Below are positions 1-5,639 of a stretch of DNA of 5,639 nt, one piece after another. A program made the position numbers and the translations under genes. The notes beneath the pieces were generated by a model, which worked only from the letters and a program-made list of their open reading frames with translations, made no database searches and was not told the origin of the DNA. Numbering within the stretch: the first letter of the stretch is position 1; every line of letters begins with the position of its first letter. Source of the DNA: JBCBDX01 sp039815825 (lineage in GTDB: Bacteria; Pseudomonadota; Alphaproteobacteria; Rhizobiales; Rhizobiaceae); contig JBCBYO010000063.1 in assembly GCA_039815825.1 (NCBI GenBank), forward strand, positions 1 through 5,639, in the 5' to 3' direction.

Positions 1-2
1 TC

Positions 3-866
3 TTGCTGTTTCTCTCTTATGCCGGTTTGGTTCTATTAAATGAGGCGGCAGTCCATGGGGCAGGTGAGGCTGAGCCGCAACATTCAGGTCTATGGCGCGG
101 CGTTTTCATTCACAAAAACGTCGCCGGTCCGGTTATGGCGATGCTGCTCTTTGTGGGGCTCTACATCATGCGCCGGGGCTCGACCGCAGTCGGTCTGTTC
201 ATTGCACTGGCAGCGTTCGTCTTCGTCTACAAAACCGGGTCGAAAACCAGCCTGGGATTGGCGCCATTGGTGATCGCAGCCGTTTGGTTGCCCAGTATGT
301 TGGGTCTTCGGACATTTGTGGCGTTAATTGCAGTTGCGGCAATAATCAGCGCCCATGCACTTACCATTGGGACCGTATTTTCCGATGGTTTGGATGACGT
401 TTTGCGGCTGTTTTTTCCGAACACGACATTTACCGGGCGCACGGAAATCTGGCTTTTTGCCAAAGATTACCTGCAGGGCATGCCTATCGGGGGCTATGGC
501 TATGCAGGTTTTTGGGGATCAGATTTAGTCTCGAGCGCCGAACAACCTTTTGATGGCAATTGGGACCCTCGCGGCATCATCCATGGGCACAATGGGTACT
601 TGGATGCTTTGCTTATCTTCGGCTTGCCTGGCTTGGTGTTGCTTTCTTGGGTGACCATTTTCGCGCCAGCCATCCAATATGCACGGGCTCCACGCACACT
701 GCCCAACAATGCACTCAACGACATGCTTTTGATGATTGTCCTTTTTGGTGCATTGAACGCGGCTTTGGAAAGCTTCTTTTTCAATCGGGCCGATCCGGTT
801 TGGCTCACGATGGTCCTCGCCCTGTTTGGTTTGCGGCTGGCCTCGCGGTTCTCAATCTCCAACTAG
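3..866 (+). CDS. O-antigen ligase/polymerase family membrane protein, 3' part
   Basis: This is the C-terminal 287 residues of a polytopic inner-membrane protein; the reading frame is open through the left edge, so the true start lies upstream. Proteins of this family (Wzy_C domain) join or polymerise lipid-linked glycan units on the periplasmic face of the inner membrane. Support, with residues counted from position 3: the WRGVFIHKN motif (31-39), matching the family's G-x-F-x-x-K-N signature; hydrophobic helices at about 40-57, 61-77, 85-101 and 103-122; a large, probably periplasmic loop at about 123-198 containing TGRTEIW (144-150) and a Gly/Tyr-rich GGYGYAGFW (163-171); then HGHNGYLD (194-201), the family's conserved histidine-containing motif; then helices at about 202-221, 241-258 and 266-280. 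The protein ends at a TAG. Polymerase, ligase and exopolysaccharide ExoQ-like members cannot be told apart here. The family call is firm; the glycan substrate is unknown. Confidence 0.85.
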   Translation: MLFLSYAGLVLLNEAAVHGAGEAEPQHSGLWRGVFIHKNVAGPVMAMLLFVGLYIMRRGSTAVGLFIALAAFVFVYKTGSKTSLGLAPLVIAAVWLPSMLGLRTFVALIAVAAIISAHALTIGTVFSDGLDDVLRLFFPNTTFTGRTEIWLFAKDYLQGMPIGGYGYAGFWGSDLVSSAEQPFDGNWDPRGIIHGHNGYLDALLIFGLPGLVLLSWVTIFAPAIQYARAPRTLPNNALNDMLLMIVLFGALNAALESFFFNRADPVWLTMVLALFGLRLASRFSISN

Positions 867-933
867 TTAGCTTTTCAAACGGCGCGATCATGATAATGGC
901 GTGGGGAAAGAGGTTAGGTGCAGGAGCTTTGCC
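867..933 (+). other. Short intergenic gap before proC
   Basis: This 67-base gap separates the polysaccharide gene from proC. I see no hairpin followed by a T-tract, so there is no visible intrinsic terminator for the upstream gene. A GATAAT hexamer (892-897) resembles a sigma-70 -10 box, but the only possible -35 partners (TTAGCT at 867, TTTTCA at 872) are weak or badly spaced, so I do not call a promoter. Whether proC is cotranscribed with the upstream gene is undecided. Confidence 0.5.
922..926 (+). promoter_or_regulatory. Ribosome binding site of proC
   Basis: AGGAG lies 7 bases before the ATG at 934, which is ideal spacing. It decides the start: an in-frame GTG at 901 would add 11 residues that do not belong to the family's N-terminus and has no such site in front of it. 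Confidence 0.8.
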
Positions 934-1761
934 ATGAGCATTAAGGCACAAATCGTTCTGGTCGGTTGCGGCAATATGGGTTTTGCGATGCTGACCGGTT
1001 GGCTGCAGAAAAAAGCCGTTGAGGCGCCCGACGTTTGGGTTGTGGAACCAACGGATGCTTTGCGGCAGCGCGCGGCTGAATTGAGCGTGAATACCGTTGC
1101 CAGTGCTGACGCACTTCCTTCCGATCTAACCGCCCGTTTGCTGCTCTTGGCCGTGAAACCGCAGCTGATGGACGCGGTCCTGCCAGCCTATCGTGAACTC
1201 GTTGAACATTGTGATCCGGCCATCGTTAGCGTCGCAGCAGGAATAGGCGTTGCCCGCTTTGAAGACGTCTATGGCACAAACCGCGCCGTTCTACGGGTCA
1301 TGCCCAATACCCCCTCAGCAGTTGGCCAGGGCATGATGGTCATTTACGCCAATGCGCAAGTTAGCCAGGCGCAGCTCGATTTTGTGCACCTGTTGATGGA
1401 AGCGAGCGGCGTCGCTGCTGTGATTGAAGATGAAGCGCTTATGGACGCGGTCACAGCCGTTTCAGGTTCCGGCCCGGCATATTTGTTTCATATGGTAGAG
1501 GCGTTGCGCCAGGCCGCTACATCGGCAGGATTGCCTTCGGATTTGGCACATATCTTGGCCAAGCAAACGATAGTGGGTGCGGCAAATTATGCCGATGCTG
1601 CAAGCGATGATGTTTCGAAACTTCGCGAACAAGTAACCAGTCCAAACGGCACAACCGCTGCAGCGTTGGCCGTTTTAATGCGCGAAGATGCCGGCCTTGT
1701 CGGGCTGATGACAGAAGCGGTTGAAGCCGCCCGTAAACGCTCAGAAGAACTTGGGAGTTGA
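934..1761 (+). CDS. proC: Pyrroline-5-carboxylate reductase
   Basis: This 275-residue cytoplasmic enzyme reduces 1-pyrroline-5-carboxylate to L-proline with NAD(P)H, the final step of proline synthesis. The length is normal for the family. The N-terminal Rossmann domain opens with IVLVGCGNMG (7-16; dinucleotide-binding GxGxxG) and continues with AVKPQ (73-77) and RVMPNTP (121-127), both typical of ProC. The C-terminal helical dimerisation domain carries SGSGPAY (177-183) and the signature LREQVTSPNGTT (230-241), which contacts substrate and cofactor. The signature has Asn where many ProC proteins have Gly (SPGGTT); I believe this variant is common in Alphaproteobacteria, but that is from memory. 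The ATG start is chosen from the AGGAG 7 bases upstream and because the Rossmann strand then begins within ten residues. Neighbouring genes show no proline link, so it is probably its own transcription unit or a read-through from upstream. Confidence 0.96.
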   Translation: MSIKAQIVLVGCGNMGFAMLTGWLQKKAVEAPDVWVVEPTDALRQRAAELSVNTVASADALPSDLTARLLLLAVKPQLMDAVLPAYRELVEHCDPAIVSVAAGIGVARFEDVYGTNRAVLRVMPNTPSAVGQGMMVIYANAQVSQAQLDFVHLLMEASGVAAVIEDEALMDAVTAVSGSGPAYLFHMVEALRQAATSAGLPSDLAHILAKQTIVGAANYADAASDDVSKLREQVTSPNGTTAAALAVLMREDAGLVGLMTEAVEAARKRSEELGS

Positions 1762-1762
1762 C

Positions 1763-1805
1763 CCAAAGCGCTTGACGTTGCACTAGCCCGCAAATTGCGC
1801 TTTGG
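1763..1805. repeat. Perfect 9-bp inverted repeat between proC and livG
   Basis: CCAAAGCGC (1763-1771) and GCGCTTTGG (1797-1805) are exact reverse complements separated by 25 bases. Inside the loop a further 4-bp pairing (TTGC 1778-1781 with GCAA 1790-1793) could extend the stem. The right side also overlaps a small palindrome CGCAAATTGCG (1789-1799). The arm starts two bases after the proC stop codon. No T-tract follows, so it is not a standard intrinsic terminator. It could be a weak or Rho-assisted transcript end for proC, an operator for the liv operon, or a leader hairpin. The structure is certain; the function is not. Confidence 0.6.
1772..1801 (+). promoter_or_regulatory. Possible liv promoter (-35 only)
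   Basis: CTTGACG (1771-1777) is close to the TTGACA -35 consensus and to the CTTGAC form frequent in Alphaproteobacteria. At the expected 16-18 base spacing the sequence is ATTGCG, TTGCGC or TGCGCT, all poor -10 matches. If it is a promoter it would need an activator or tolerate a weak -10. It sits between the arms of the inverted repeat at 1763-1805, so a protein bound there would overlap it. The only other gap in which a liv operon promoter could lie is the one before proC. Confidence 0.25.
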
Positions 1806-1831
1806 TGCGAACGGGTTGGCGTTGGTTTGCA

Positions 1832-2623
1832 ATGATTGAAGTAAAATCGGTTTCGAAGAGCTTTGGTGGGGTTAAAGCCGTCAATGATACGTCGCTAACC
1901 ATCGAACGCGGTTCTATAACCGGTCTGATTGGCCCAAACGGGGCTGGCAAAACCACACTCTTTAATATCATTGCCGGTAATATAAAGCCGACCAGTGGTC
2001 GGATTTTGCTCGATGGCGAGGATGTAACCGGGTTCCAACCGCATGAACTGTTTGCTGAAGGCTTGTTGCGCACCTTTCAGCTAGCCCACGAGTTTTCAAC
2101 GCTTACGGTGCTTGAAAATCTAATGATGGTACCCGGCGAACAAGCCGGAGAAAGCCTTATGAGCGCCTGGCTCTCATGGGGTGAGGTGCGCAAGCAGGAA
2201 AAGGAAATCCGTGAGCGTGCCCTGGACGTCATAAATTTCTTAAACCTCACGCATTTGGCCAACGAGTTGGCTGGCAATCTTTCTGGTGGCCAAAAAAAGC
2301 TCGTCGAACTTGGGCGCACCATGATGGTCGACGCCAAAGTGGTACTGCTTGATGAGGTGGGGGCGGGTGTGAACCGCACCCTGCTGAACGATATTGGTGA
2401 TGCCATTGTGCGCCTAAACAAAGAGCGCGGCTACACATTCTGCATGATTGAGCATGACATGGATTTCATCGGACGCCTTTGCGATCCGGTGATTGTGATG
2501 GCGGAAGGTTCTGTTTTGGCGACCGGGACGGCGGATGAAGTAAGAAACAATGAAGCCGTTATCGAAGCCTATTTGGGCCGTGGCGTAAAAGCAAAGAAGA
2601 CAGATGCGGAGGCTGTGAGCTGA
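1832..2623 (+). CDS. livG: Branched-chain amino acid-type ABC transporter ATPase, LivG-like
   Basis: This 263-residue cytoplasmic ATPase is one half of the nucleotide-binding pair of a Liv/HAAT importer. In order: aromatic A-loop F11, Walker A GPNGAGKTT (34-42), Q-loop TFQ (81-83), signature LSGGQ (150-154), Walker B VVLLDE (170-175) and switch histidine H208 in IEHDMDF. The C-terminal VIEAYLGRG (243-251) is the usual LivG ending, followed by a short charged tail. LivG rather than LivF is supported by the IEHDM motif and by GLLRTFQ, the usual entry to the Q-loop. One oddity is the stretch after Walker B, DEVGAGVNR (174-182), where most members have DEP-x-AG-x-N-P: V176 replaces the D-loop-leading proline and R182 a second proline. 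The ATG start matches the family's first strand; in-frame TTG 1802 and GTG 1805 would add non-family residues. Unlike its partners the gene has no clear Shine-Dalgarno sequence. It is the first gene of the operon and overlaps livF by one base. Confidence 0.93.
   Translation: MIEVKSVSKSFGGVKAVNDTSLTIERGSITGLIGPNGAGKTTLFNIIAGNIKPTSGRILLDGEDVTGFQPHELFAEGLLRTFQLAHEFSTLTVLENLMMVPGEQAGESLMSAWLSWGEVRKQEKEIRERALDVINFLNLTHLANELAGNLSGGQKKLVELGRTMMVDAKVVLLDEVGAGVNRTLLNDIGDAIVRLNKERGYTFCMIEHDMDFIGRLCDPVIVMAEGSVLATGTADEVRNNEAVIEAYLGRGVKAKKTDAEAVS
2608..2612 (+). promoter_or_regulatory. Ribosome binding site of livF
   Basis: GGAGG lies inside the end of livG, 10 bases before the livF ATG at 2623. The TGATG junction (livG stop and livF start sharing one base) suggests translational coupling, which would help make the two ATPase subunits in equal amounts. 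Confidence 0.7.
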
Positions 2624-3324
2624 TGTATCTGGTCGGCGAAAACATGACTGGCGGTTACGGTGCGCAAGACATTCTGCACGAGTGCACCATTGGCGTAGAC
2701 AAGGGCGAGATTGTCGTGATCGTCGGGCCCAACGGCGCGGGCAAGTCTACGGCCATGAAAGCGATGCTCGGCATGCTTACGGTGCGGATCGGTGCGGTGC
2801 AGCTCAACGGCAAAGACATCACCAAACTGACGCCGCAAGCGCGCGTCAATGAGGGTATCGCATTCGTACCGCAGACTCATAATGTTTTTGCTGGCATGAG
2901 CGTGCAGGAAAATCTGGAGATGGGCGCGTATCTGCGCCGCGACGATTTCCGCGGAACCATGGAGCAGATTTTCGAGCTATTCCCGATCTTGAAAGAAAAG
3001 CGTCATCAATATGCTGGTGAATTATCTGGTGGCCAACGCCAGCAGGTAGCTGTTGGCCGGGCGCTGATGACCCAACCTTCCGTTTTGATGCTTGATGAAC
3101 CAACAGCAGGTGTTTCGCCCATCGTGATGGACGAACTCTTTGATCGCATTATTGAAGTGCGCAACACCGGTATCGCGATTTTGATGGTGGAGCAGAATGC
3201 ACGCCAAGCGCTTGAAATTGCCGACCGCGGCTATGTGCTTGTTGGTGGCCGCAATTGGCGCGAAGGAACCGGCGAAGAACTGCTCGCCAACCCTGAAGTG
3301 CGCAAGAGCTTTTTGGGAGGATGA
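2623..3324 (+). CDS. livF: Branched-chain amino acid-type ABC transporter ATPase, LivF-like
   Basis: This 233-residue cytoplasmic ATPase is the second nucleotide-binding subunit and partner of LivG. Its length is typical of LivF. In order: A-loop Y12 in GGYGAQD, Walker A GPNGAGKST (35-43), Q-loop FVPQ (81-84), signature LSGGQ (134-138), Walker B VLMLDEP (154-160) with TAGVSP after it, and VEQN (189-192) at the switch position. The histidine expected at that position is Gln191, as in the family generally (E. coli LivF also has LVEQN), so this is a subfamily mark and not damage. The ADRGYVL stretch (200-206) and the end, VRKSFLGG (226-233), are typical. ATG 2623 is preferred over ATG 2644 because the first strand and A-loop need the earlier residues and GGAGG lies upstream. 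The livH start follows after three bases. Confidence 0.94.
   Translation: MYLVGENMTGGYGAQDILHECTIGVDKGEIVVIVGPNGAGKSTAMKAMLGMLTVRIGAVQLNGKDITKLTPQARVNEGIAFVPQTHNVFAGMSVQENLEMGAYLRRDDFRGTMEQIFELFPILKEKRHQYAGELSGGQRQQVAVGRALMTQPSVLMLDEPTAGVSPIVMDELFDRIIEVRNTGIAILMVEQNARQALEIADRGYVLVGGRNWREGTGEELLANPEVRKSFLGG
3316..3320 (+). promoter_or_regulatory. Ribosome binding site of livH
   Basis: GGAGG, within the last codons of livF, is 7 bases before ATG 3328. This spacing favours 3328 over the in-frame ATG at 3337. Confidence 0.8.
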
Positions 3325-3327
3325 CGG

Positions 3328-4350
3328 ATGCCTGAAATGACCGATATCCTCAACGCGCTCGTCTTGATGACGAACTTCGTATTCGTGCCGGCTTTGACCT
3401 ATGGCTCGCAGCTGGCGCTTGGCGCGCTCGGCGTGACCCTGGTCTTTGGTATTTTGCGGTTCGCCAATTTCGCCCATGGCGATTTGATGGCGTTTGGCAC
3501 GACAATGGTGATCTTGCTCACCTGGGCACTTCAGGCTCAGGGCATATCGGCAGGTCCATTACCCACGGCTTTGATTGCGCTGATACCGGCCATCATCCTG
3601 ACTGCGATTGCAGCAATTGCCATCGATAAGTCTGTCTTTTCGTTTTACCGCAAACGCCGAGCCGCTCCTGTCGTTATGGTGATCTCATCGGTTGGTGTGA
3701 TGTTCATGCTTTCGGCCATCGTCCGCTTTATCATGGGCACGGACGACCGACGCTTCACGGATGGCGAACGTTTCATTGTACGCGCCCGAGAGTTTCGAGA
3801 GTGGAGCGGGTTGCAAGAAGTTCTCGCGATCCAGACCACACAAGCGATCACAGTAGTAGTGGCCATCGCGGTTGTGATTATGCTGTTTGCGTTTCTCAAC
3901 TATTCGCGCATGGGAAAAGCGATGCGCGCCTACTCCGACAATGAGGATTTGGCACTGCTATCCGGTATCAATCCAGACCGTGTGGTGCTGGTCACCTGGA
4001 TCATCGCGGCGGCGTTGGCGACTATCGCGGGCGCGTTATACGGTCTCGACAAGAGTTTTAAGCCTTTCACCTATTTCCAATTGCTGCTGCCGATTTTCGC
4101 GGCCGCGATCTTAGGCGGGATCGGGCAGCCGATCGGAGCGGTCGTTGGCGGTTATATTGTCGCGTTCTCGGAAGTAATGGTGACTTATGCCTATAAGCGC
4201 TTTGTGACGCATCTGGTGCCGGAAGAGTTCGCGCCGCAGGGTCTGCTTCAATTCCTGTCGACCGATTACAAATTTGCAGTCTCCTTCATCATTTTGGTGA
4301 TGGTCTTATTGATTAGGCCGACCGGTATTTTCCGCGGAAAGGTGATTTAG
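3328..4350 (+). CDS. livH: Branched-chain amino acid-type ABC transporter permease, LivH-like
   Basis: This 340-residue inner-membrane permease is one of two that form the translocation path of the importer (BPD_transp_2 family). The N-terminal part carries LGVTLVFGILRFANFAHGD (residues 34-52), the hallmark LivH motif. Hydrophobic segments run at about 14-42, 54-70, 77-99, 113-136, 170-190, 217-240, 249-282 and 316-329. The cytoplasmic coupling loop that contacts the ATPases is GKAMRAYSDNEDLALLSGI (196-214), equivalent to the usual G-x-A-x-R-A-x-x-x-N motif. A Gly-rich ILGGIGQPIGAVVGG (261-275) and the terminal RPTGIFRG (330-337) are also typical. A charged loop at about 137-165 separates two helices and is longer than in compact family members. 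Four bases separate its TAG from the livM start. LivH rather than LivM is supported by the NFAHGD motif and the RPTG ending. Confidence 0.93.
   Translation: MPEMTDILNALVLMTNFVFVPALTYGSQLALGALGVTLVFGILRFANFAHGDLMAFGTTMVILLTWALQAQGISAGPLPTALIALIPAIILTAIAAIAIDKSVFSFYRKRRAAPVVMVISSVGVMFMLSAIVRFIMGTDDRRFTDGERFIVRAREFREWSGLQEVLAIQTTQAITVVVAIAVVIMLFAFLNYSRMGKAMRAYSDNEDLALLSGINPDRVVLVTWIIAAALATIAGALYGLDKSFKPFTYFQLLLPIFAAAILGGIGQPIGAVVGGYIVAFSEVMVTYAYKRFVTHLVPEEFAPQGLLQFLSTDYKFAVSFIILVMVLLIRPTGIFRGKVI
4340..4345 (+). promoter_or_regulatory. Ribosome binding site of livM
   Basis: AGGTGA, part of a longer AAAGGTGA match to the 16S 3' end, overlaps the last codons of livH and lies 9 bases before ATG 4355. 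Confidence 0.65.
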
Positions 4351-4354
4351 CGCC

Positions 4355-5639
4355 ATGGCCGATGCAACAGTCACGCAAGTCGCTGAAACTGAAACGATGC
4401 CCAAACCGGCCGCACGTGCCGAGCAGCAAGTGTCCGCCTGGCGCGCGCCCATAGCGTTTTTATTTATGGGGGCAGTTCTTGCCGCAACAGCATGGTTTCA
4501 ATCGCCCGCGGTCGCGCTCGCTATTTTGAACATGAGCTTGGTCTCGGCCGTCATGGCCATGGGCCTGAACTTGCAGTGGGGTTATGCGGGTCTGTTCAAC
4601 GCAGGTGTGATGGCCTTTACCGCGCTGGGTGGCGTGTCTGCGGTGCTCGTTTCACACCCGCCGGTCATGGAGGCGGTCGTTGCAGGCGGTCGATCCATGA
4701 CGCTAGCGGTTTTGATCCTTATCGGCGTTGTCGCAACCTTCGCCTTTATCGCCAGCAACACGCGCGGCAAGCTGAAAGGGTTCTTGGTTTTTGTCACGCT
4801 CATCGTGGCCTATTTTCTATTGCGCCCGACATTCGGCGCGGGCACCTCTGCGATTGAAGCCGTCGACCCGGCTTCCACCGGTTTCATGGGCGGTTTGGGC
4901 TTGCCAATCACTTTTTCATGGTTGGCAGGCGGATTGTTGGCAGCCTCGGTTGCTTGGTTGATCGGCAAGATCTCGCTCGGCCTACGTGCTGATTACCTCG
5001 CTATCGCGACGCTGGGCATTTCAGAGATCGTTATTGCGGTGTTGAAAAACGAAGATTGGCTGGCGCGGGGCGTGAAGAATGTCACCGGTTTGCCGCGTTG
5101 GCCCGTGCCTTACGAAATCGAGATCCAGACTGAGCAATGGTTTATTGATCTTACAACACGGGTCTATGCCAGCCGCTTGGAAGGTCTGGATGGCGCGGCG
5201 CTTGAGGAAGCGCTACGTCCGCTGGTTGTCGAGTTCTCAGGCCATTTTGTAAAATTATGCTACGCGGGCATGTTCACCATCGTGTTGCTTTTCATATTGG
5301 CCTTGCTTGTGCGGGCGCTGAATTCCCCTTGGGGGCGTATGATGCGGGCGATCCGCGACAATGAAGAAGCCGCGGCCGCCATGGGTAAAGATATCAAGAA
5401 GCGTCACTTGCAGGTGTTCGTTTTGGGCTCTGCCATCATCGGTGTCGCGGGTGCGATGATGACCACACTGGATGGCCAGTTTACCCCAGGCACCTACAAC
5501 CCACTGCGCTTCACCTTTTTGATCTGGGTGATGGTCATTGTCGGTGGCTCCGGCAACAATTTGGGCGCGGTGCTCGGTGGCTTTATTGTCTGGTTCACAT
5601 GGGTGCAGGCCGAACCGGCTGGTGCGTGGATTGTCCAGC
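4355..5639 (+). CDS. livM: Branched-chain amino acid-type ABC transporter permease, LivM-like, 5' part
   Basis: The reading frame is open from ATG 4355 to the right edge: 428 codons plus one base, so the C-terminus is missing. It is the second membrane permease of the importer. A hydrophilic Ala/Glu/Pro-rich N-terminus (1-36) precedes the first helix (about 38-60). NLQWGYAGLFNAG (72-84) corresponds to the LivM motif usually read as G-x-x-N-x-G-H, and LRADYLAIATLGISEI (210-225) to the LRG-DYLAI-TL-E motif. The coupling loop is WGRMMRAIRDNEEAAAAMG (326-344), followed by IIGVAGAMM (361-369) and GGSGNNLGAVLGG (397-409). Two features stand out: extra hydrophobic stretches at about 114-133 and 141-157 between the first two motifs, and a long hydrophilic loop at about 232-298. 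The segment is already longer than compact LivM proteins. These may be subfamily traits. Residues near 409-428 (WFTWVQAEPAGAW) show the protein continuing past the window. Confidence 0.92.
   Translation, partial: MADATVTQVAETETMPKPAARAEQQVSAWRAPIAFLFMGAVLAATAWFQSPAVALAILNMSLVSAVMAMGLNLQWGYAGLFNAGVMAFTALGGVSAVLVSHPPVMEAVVAGGRSMTLAVLILIGVVATFAFIASNTRGKLKGFLVFVTLIVAYFLLRPTFGAGTSAIEAVDPASTGFMGGLGLPITFSWLAGGLLAASVAWLIGKISLGLRADYLAIATLGISEIVIAVLKNEDWLARGVKNVTGLPRWPVPYEIEIQTEQWFIDLTTRVYASRLEGLDGAALEEALRPLVVEFSGHFVKLCYAGMFTIVLLFILALLVRALNSPWGRMMRAIRDNEEAAAAMGKDIKKRHLQVFVLGSAIIGVAGAMMTTLDGQFTPGTYNPLRFTFLIWVMVIVGGSGNNLGAVLGGFIVWFTWVQAEPAGAWIVQ

Noticed and set aside
227..862. Long open frames on the - strand opposite the O-antigen ligase gene
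   Set aside because: They mirror a clearly coding + strand frame with family motifs, show no recognisable domain and have no ribosome binding site that stands out; they are shadows.
867..900. Sigma-70 promoter for proC using GATAAT at 892-897
   Set aside because: The -10 match is reasonable, but no acceptable -35 lies at 16-18 bases, so the match may be chance.
901..933. GTG at 901 as the proC start
   Set aside because: It would add 11 residues not typical of ProC, while ATG 934 has AGGAG at 7-base spacing and places the Rossmann motif correctly.
1763..1831. Intrinsic terminator after proC
   Set aside because: The inverted repeat has a large interior and is followed by mixed G/T-rich sequence, not a T-tract.
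3208..3222. LivF missing its switch histidine as a sign of decay
   Set aside because: VEQN at this position is normal for LivF, including the E. coli protein; all other ATPase motifs are intact.
3022..3477. A 151-residue open frame on the - strand crossing the livF-livH junction
   Set aside because: It overlaps two well-supported genes and its translation is rich in His, Gln and Arg with no domain, as expected for an antisense shadow.
4492..4857. A 121-residue + strand frame inside livM
   Set aside because: The livM frame is open throughout and carries the family motifs; this frame's Arg/Gly/Cys-rich translation is out-of-frame noise.
1..5639. Mobile element, CRISPR array, tRNA or other RNA gene
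   Set aside because: I saw no transposase or integrase motifs, no regularly spaced repeats and no tRNA-like cloverleaf; gene content and spacing look like ordinary chromosome.

Overview
The window is a stretch of what looks like an alphaproteobacterial chromosome. It is moderately GC-rich, every recognisable gene lies on the + strand, and spacing is tight. The assignment to Alphaproteobacteria rests on the flavour of the protein sequences (ProC with a VTSPNGTT motif, LivG with a DEVGAGVN Walker B region, a long LivM) and is inference. No rRNA or other marker gene is present to confirm it.

Layout. (1) Positions 1-866 hold the 3' part of a polytopic membrane protein of the O-antigen ligase/polymerase (Wzy_C) family, cut by the left edge; it is probably the end of a surface- or exo-polysaccharide locus. 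(2) After a 67-base gap comes a complete proC (934-1761), encoding pyrroline-5-carboxylate reductase, the last step of proline synthesis. (3) A 70-base gap follows that contains a perfect 9-bp inverted repeat with a TTGACG hexamer just inside its left arm. (4) From 1832 to the right edge runs a compact ABC-transporter operon of the branched-chain amino acid (HAAT/Liv) family: livG (ATPase), livF (ATPase), livH (permease) and livM (permease, cut by the right edge). The junctions are a 1-base overlap, a 3-base gap and a 4-base gap, and livF, livH and livM each have a good ribosome binding site.

How the genes work together. LivG and LivF form the cytoplasmic ATPase pair and LivH and LivM the membrane channel of one importer. 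The periplasmic substrate-binding protein that would set its specificity is not in this window, so the substrate (leucine/isoleucine/valine, another amino acid, an amide or urea) cannot be fixed from sequence alone. The polysaccharide gene and proC look like unrelated neighbours.

I found no mobile element, CRISPR array, RNA gene or clearly novel system. The points most worth a second look are the dyad in front of the liv operon, the extra hydrophobic segment and long loop in LivM, and the altered Walker B neighbourhood in LivG. All are modest, and the protein oddities may be normal for their subfamily.
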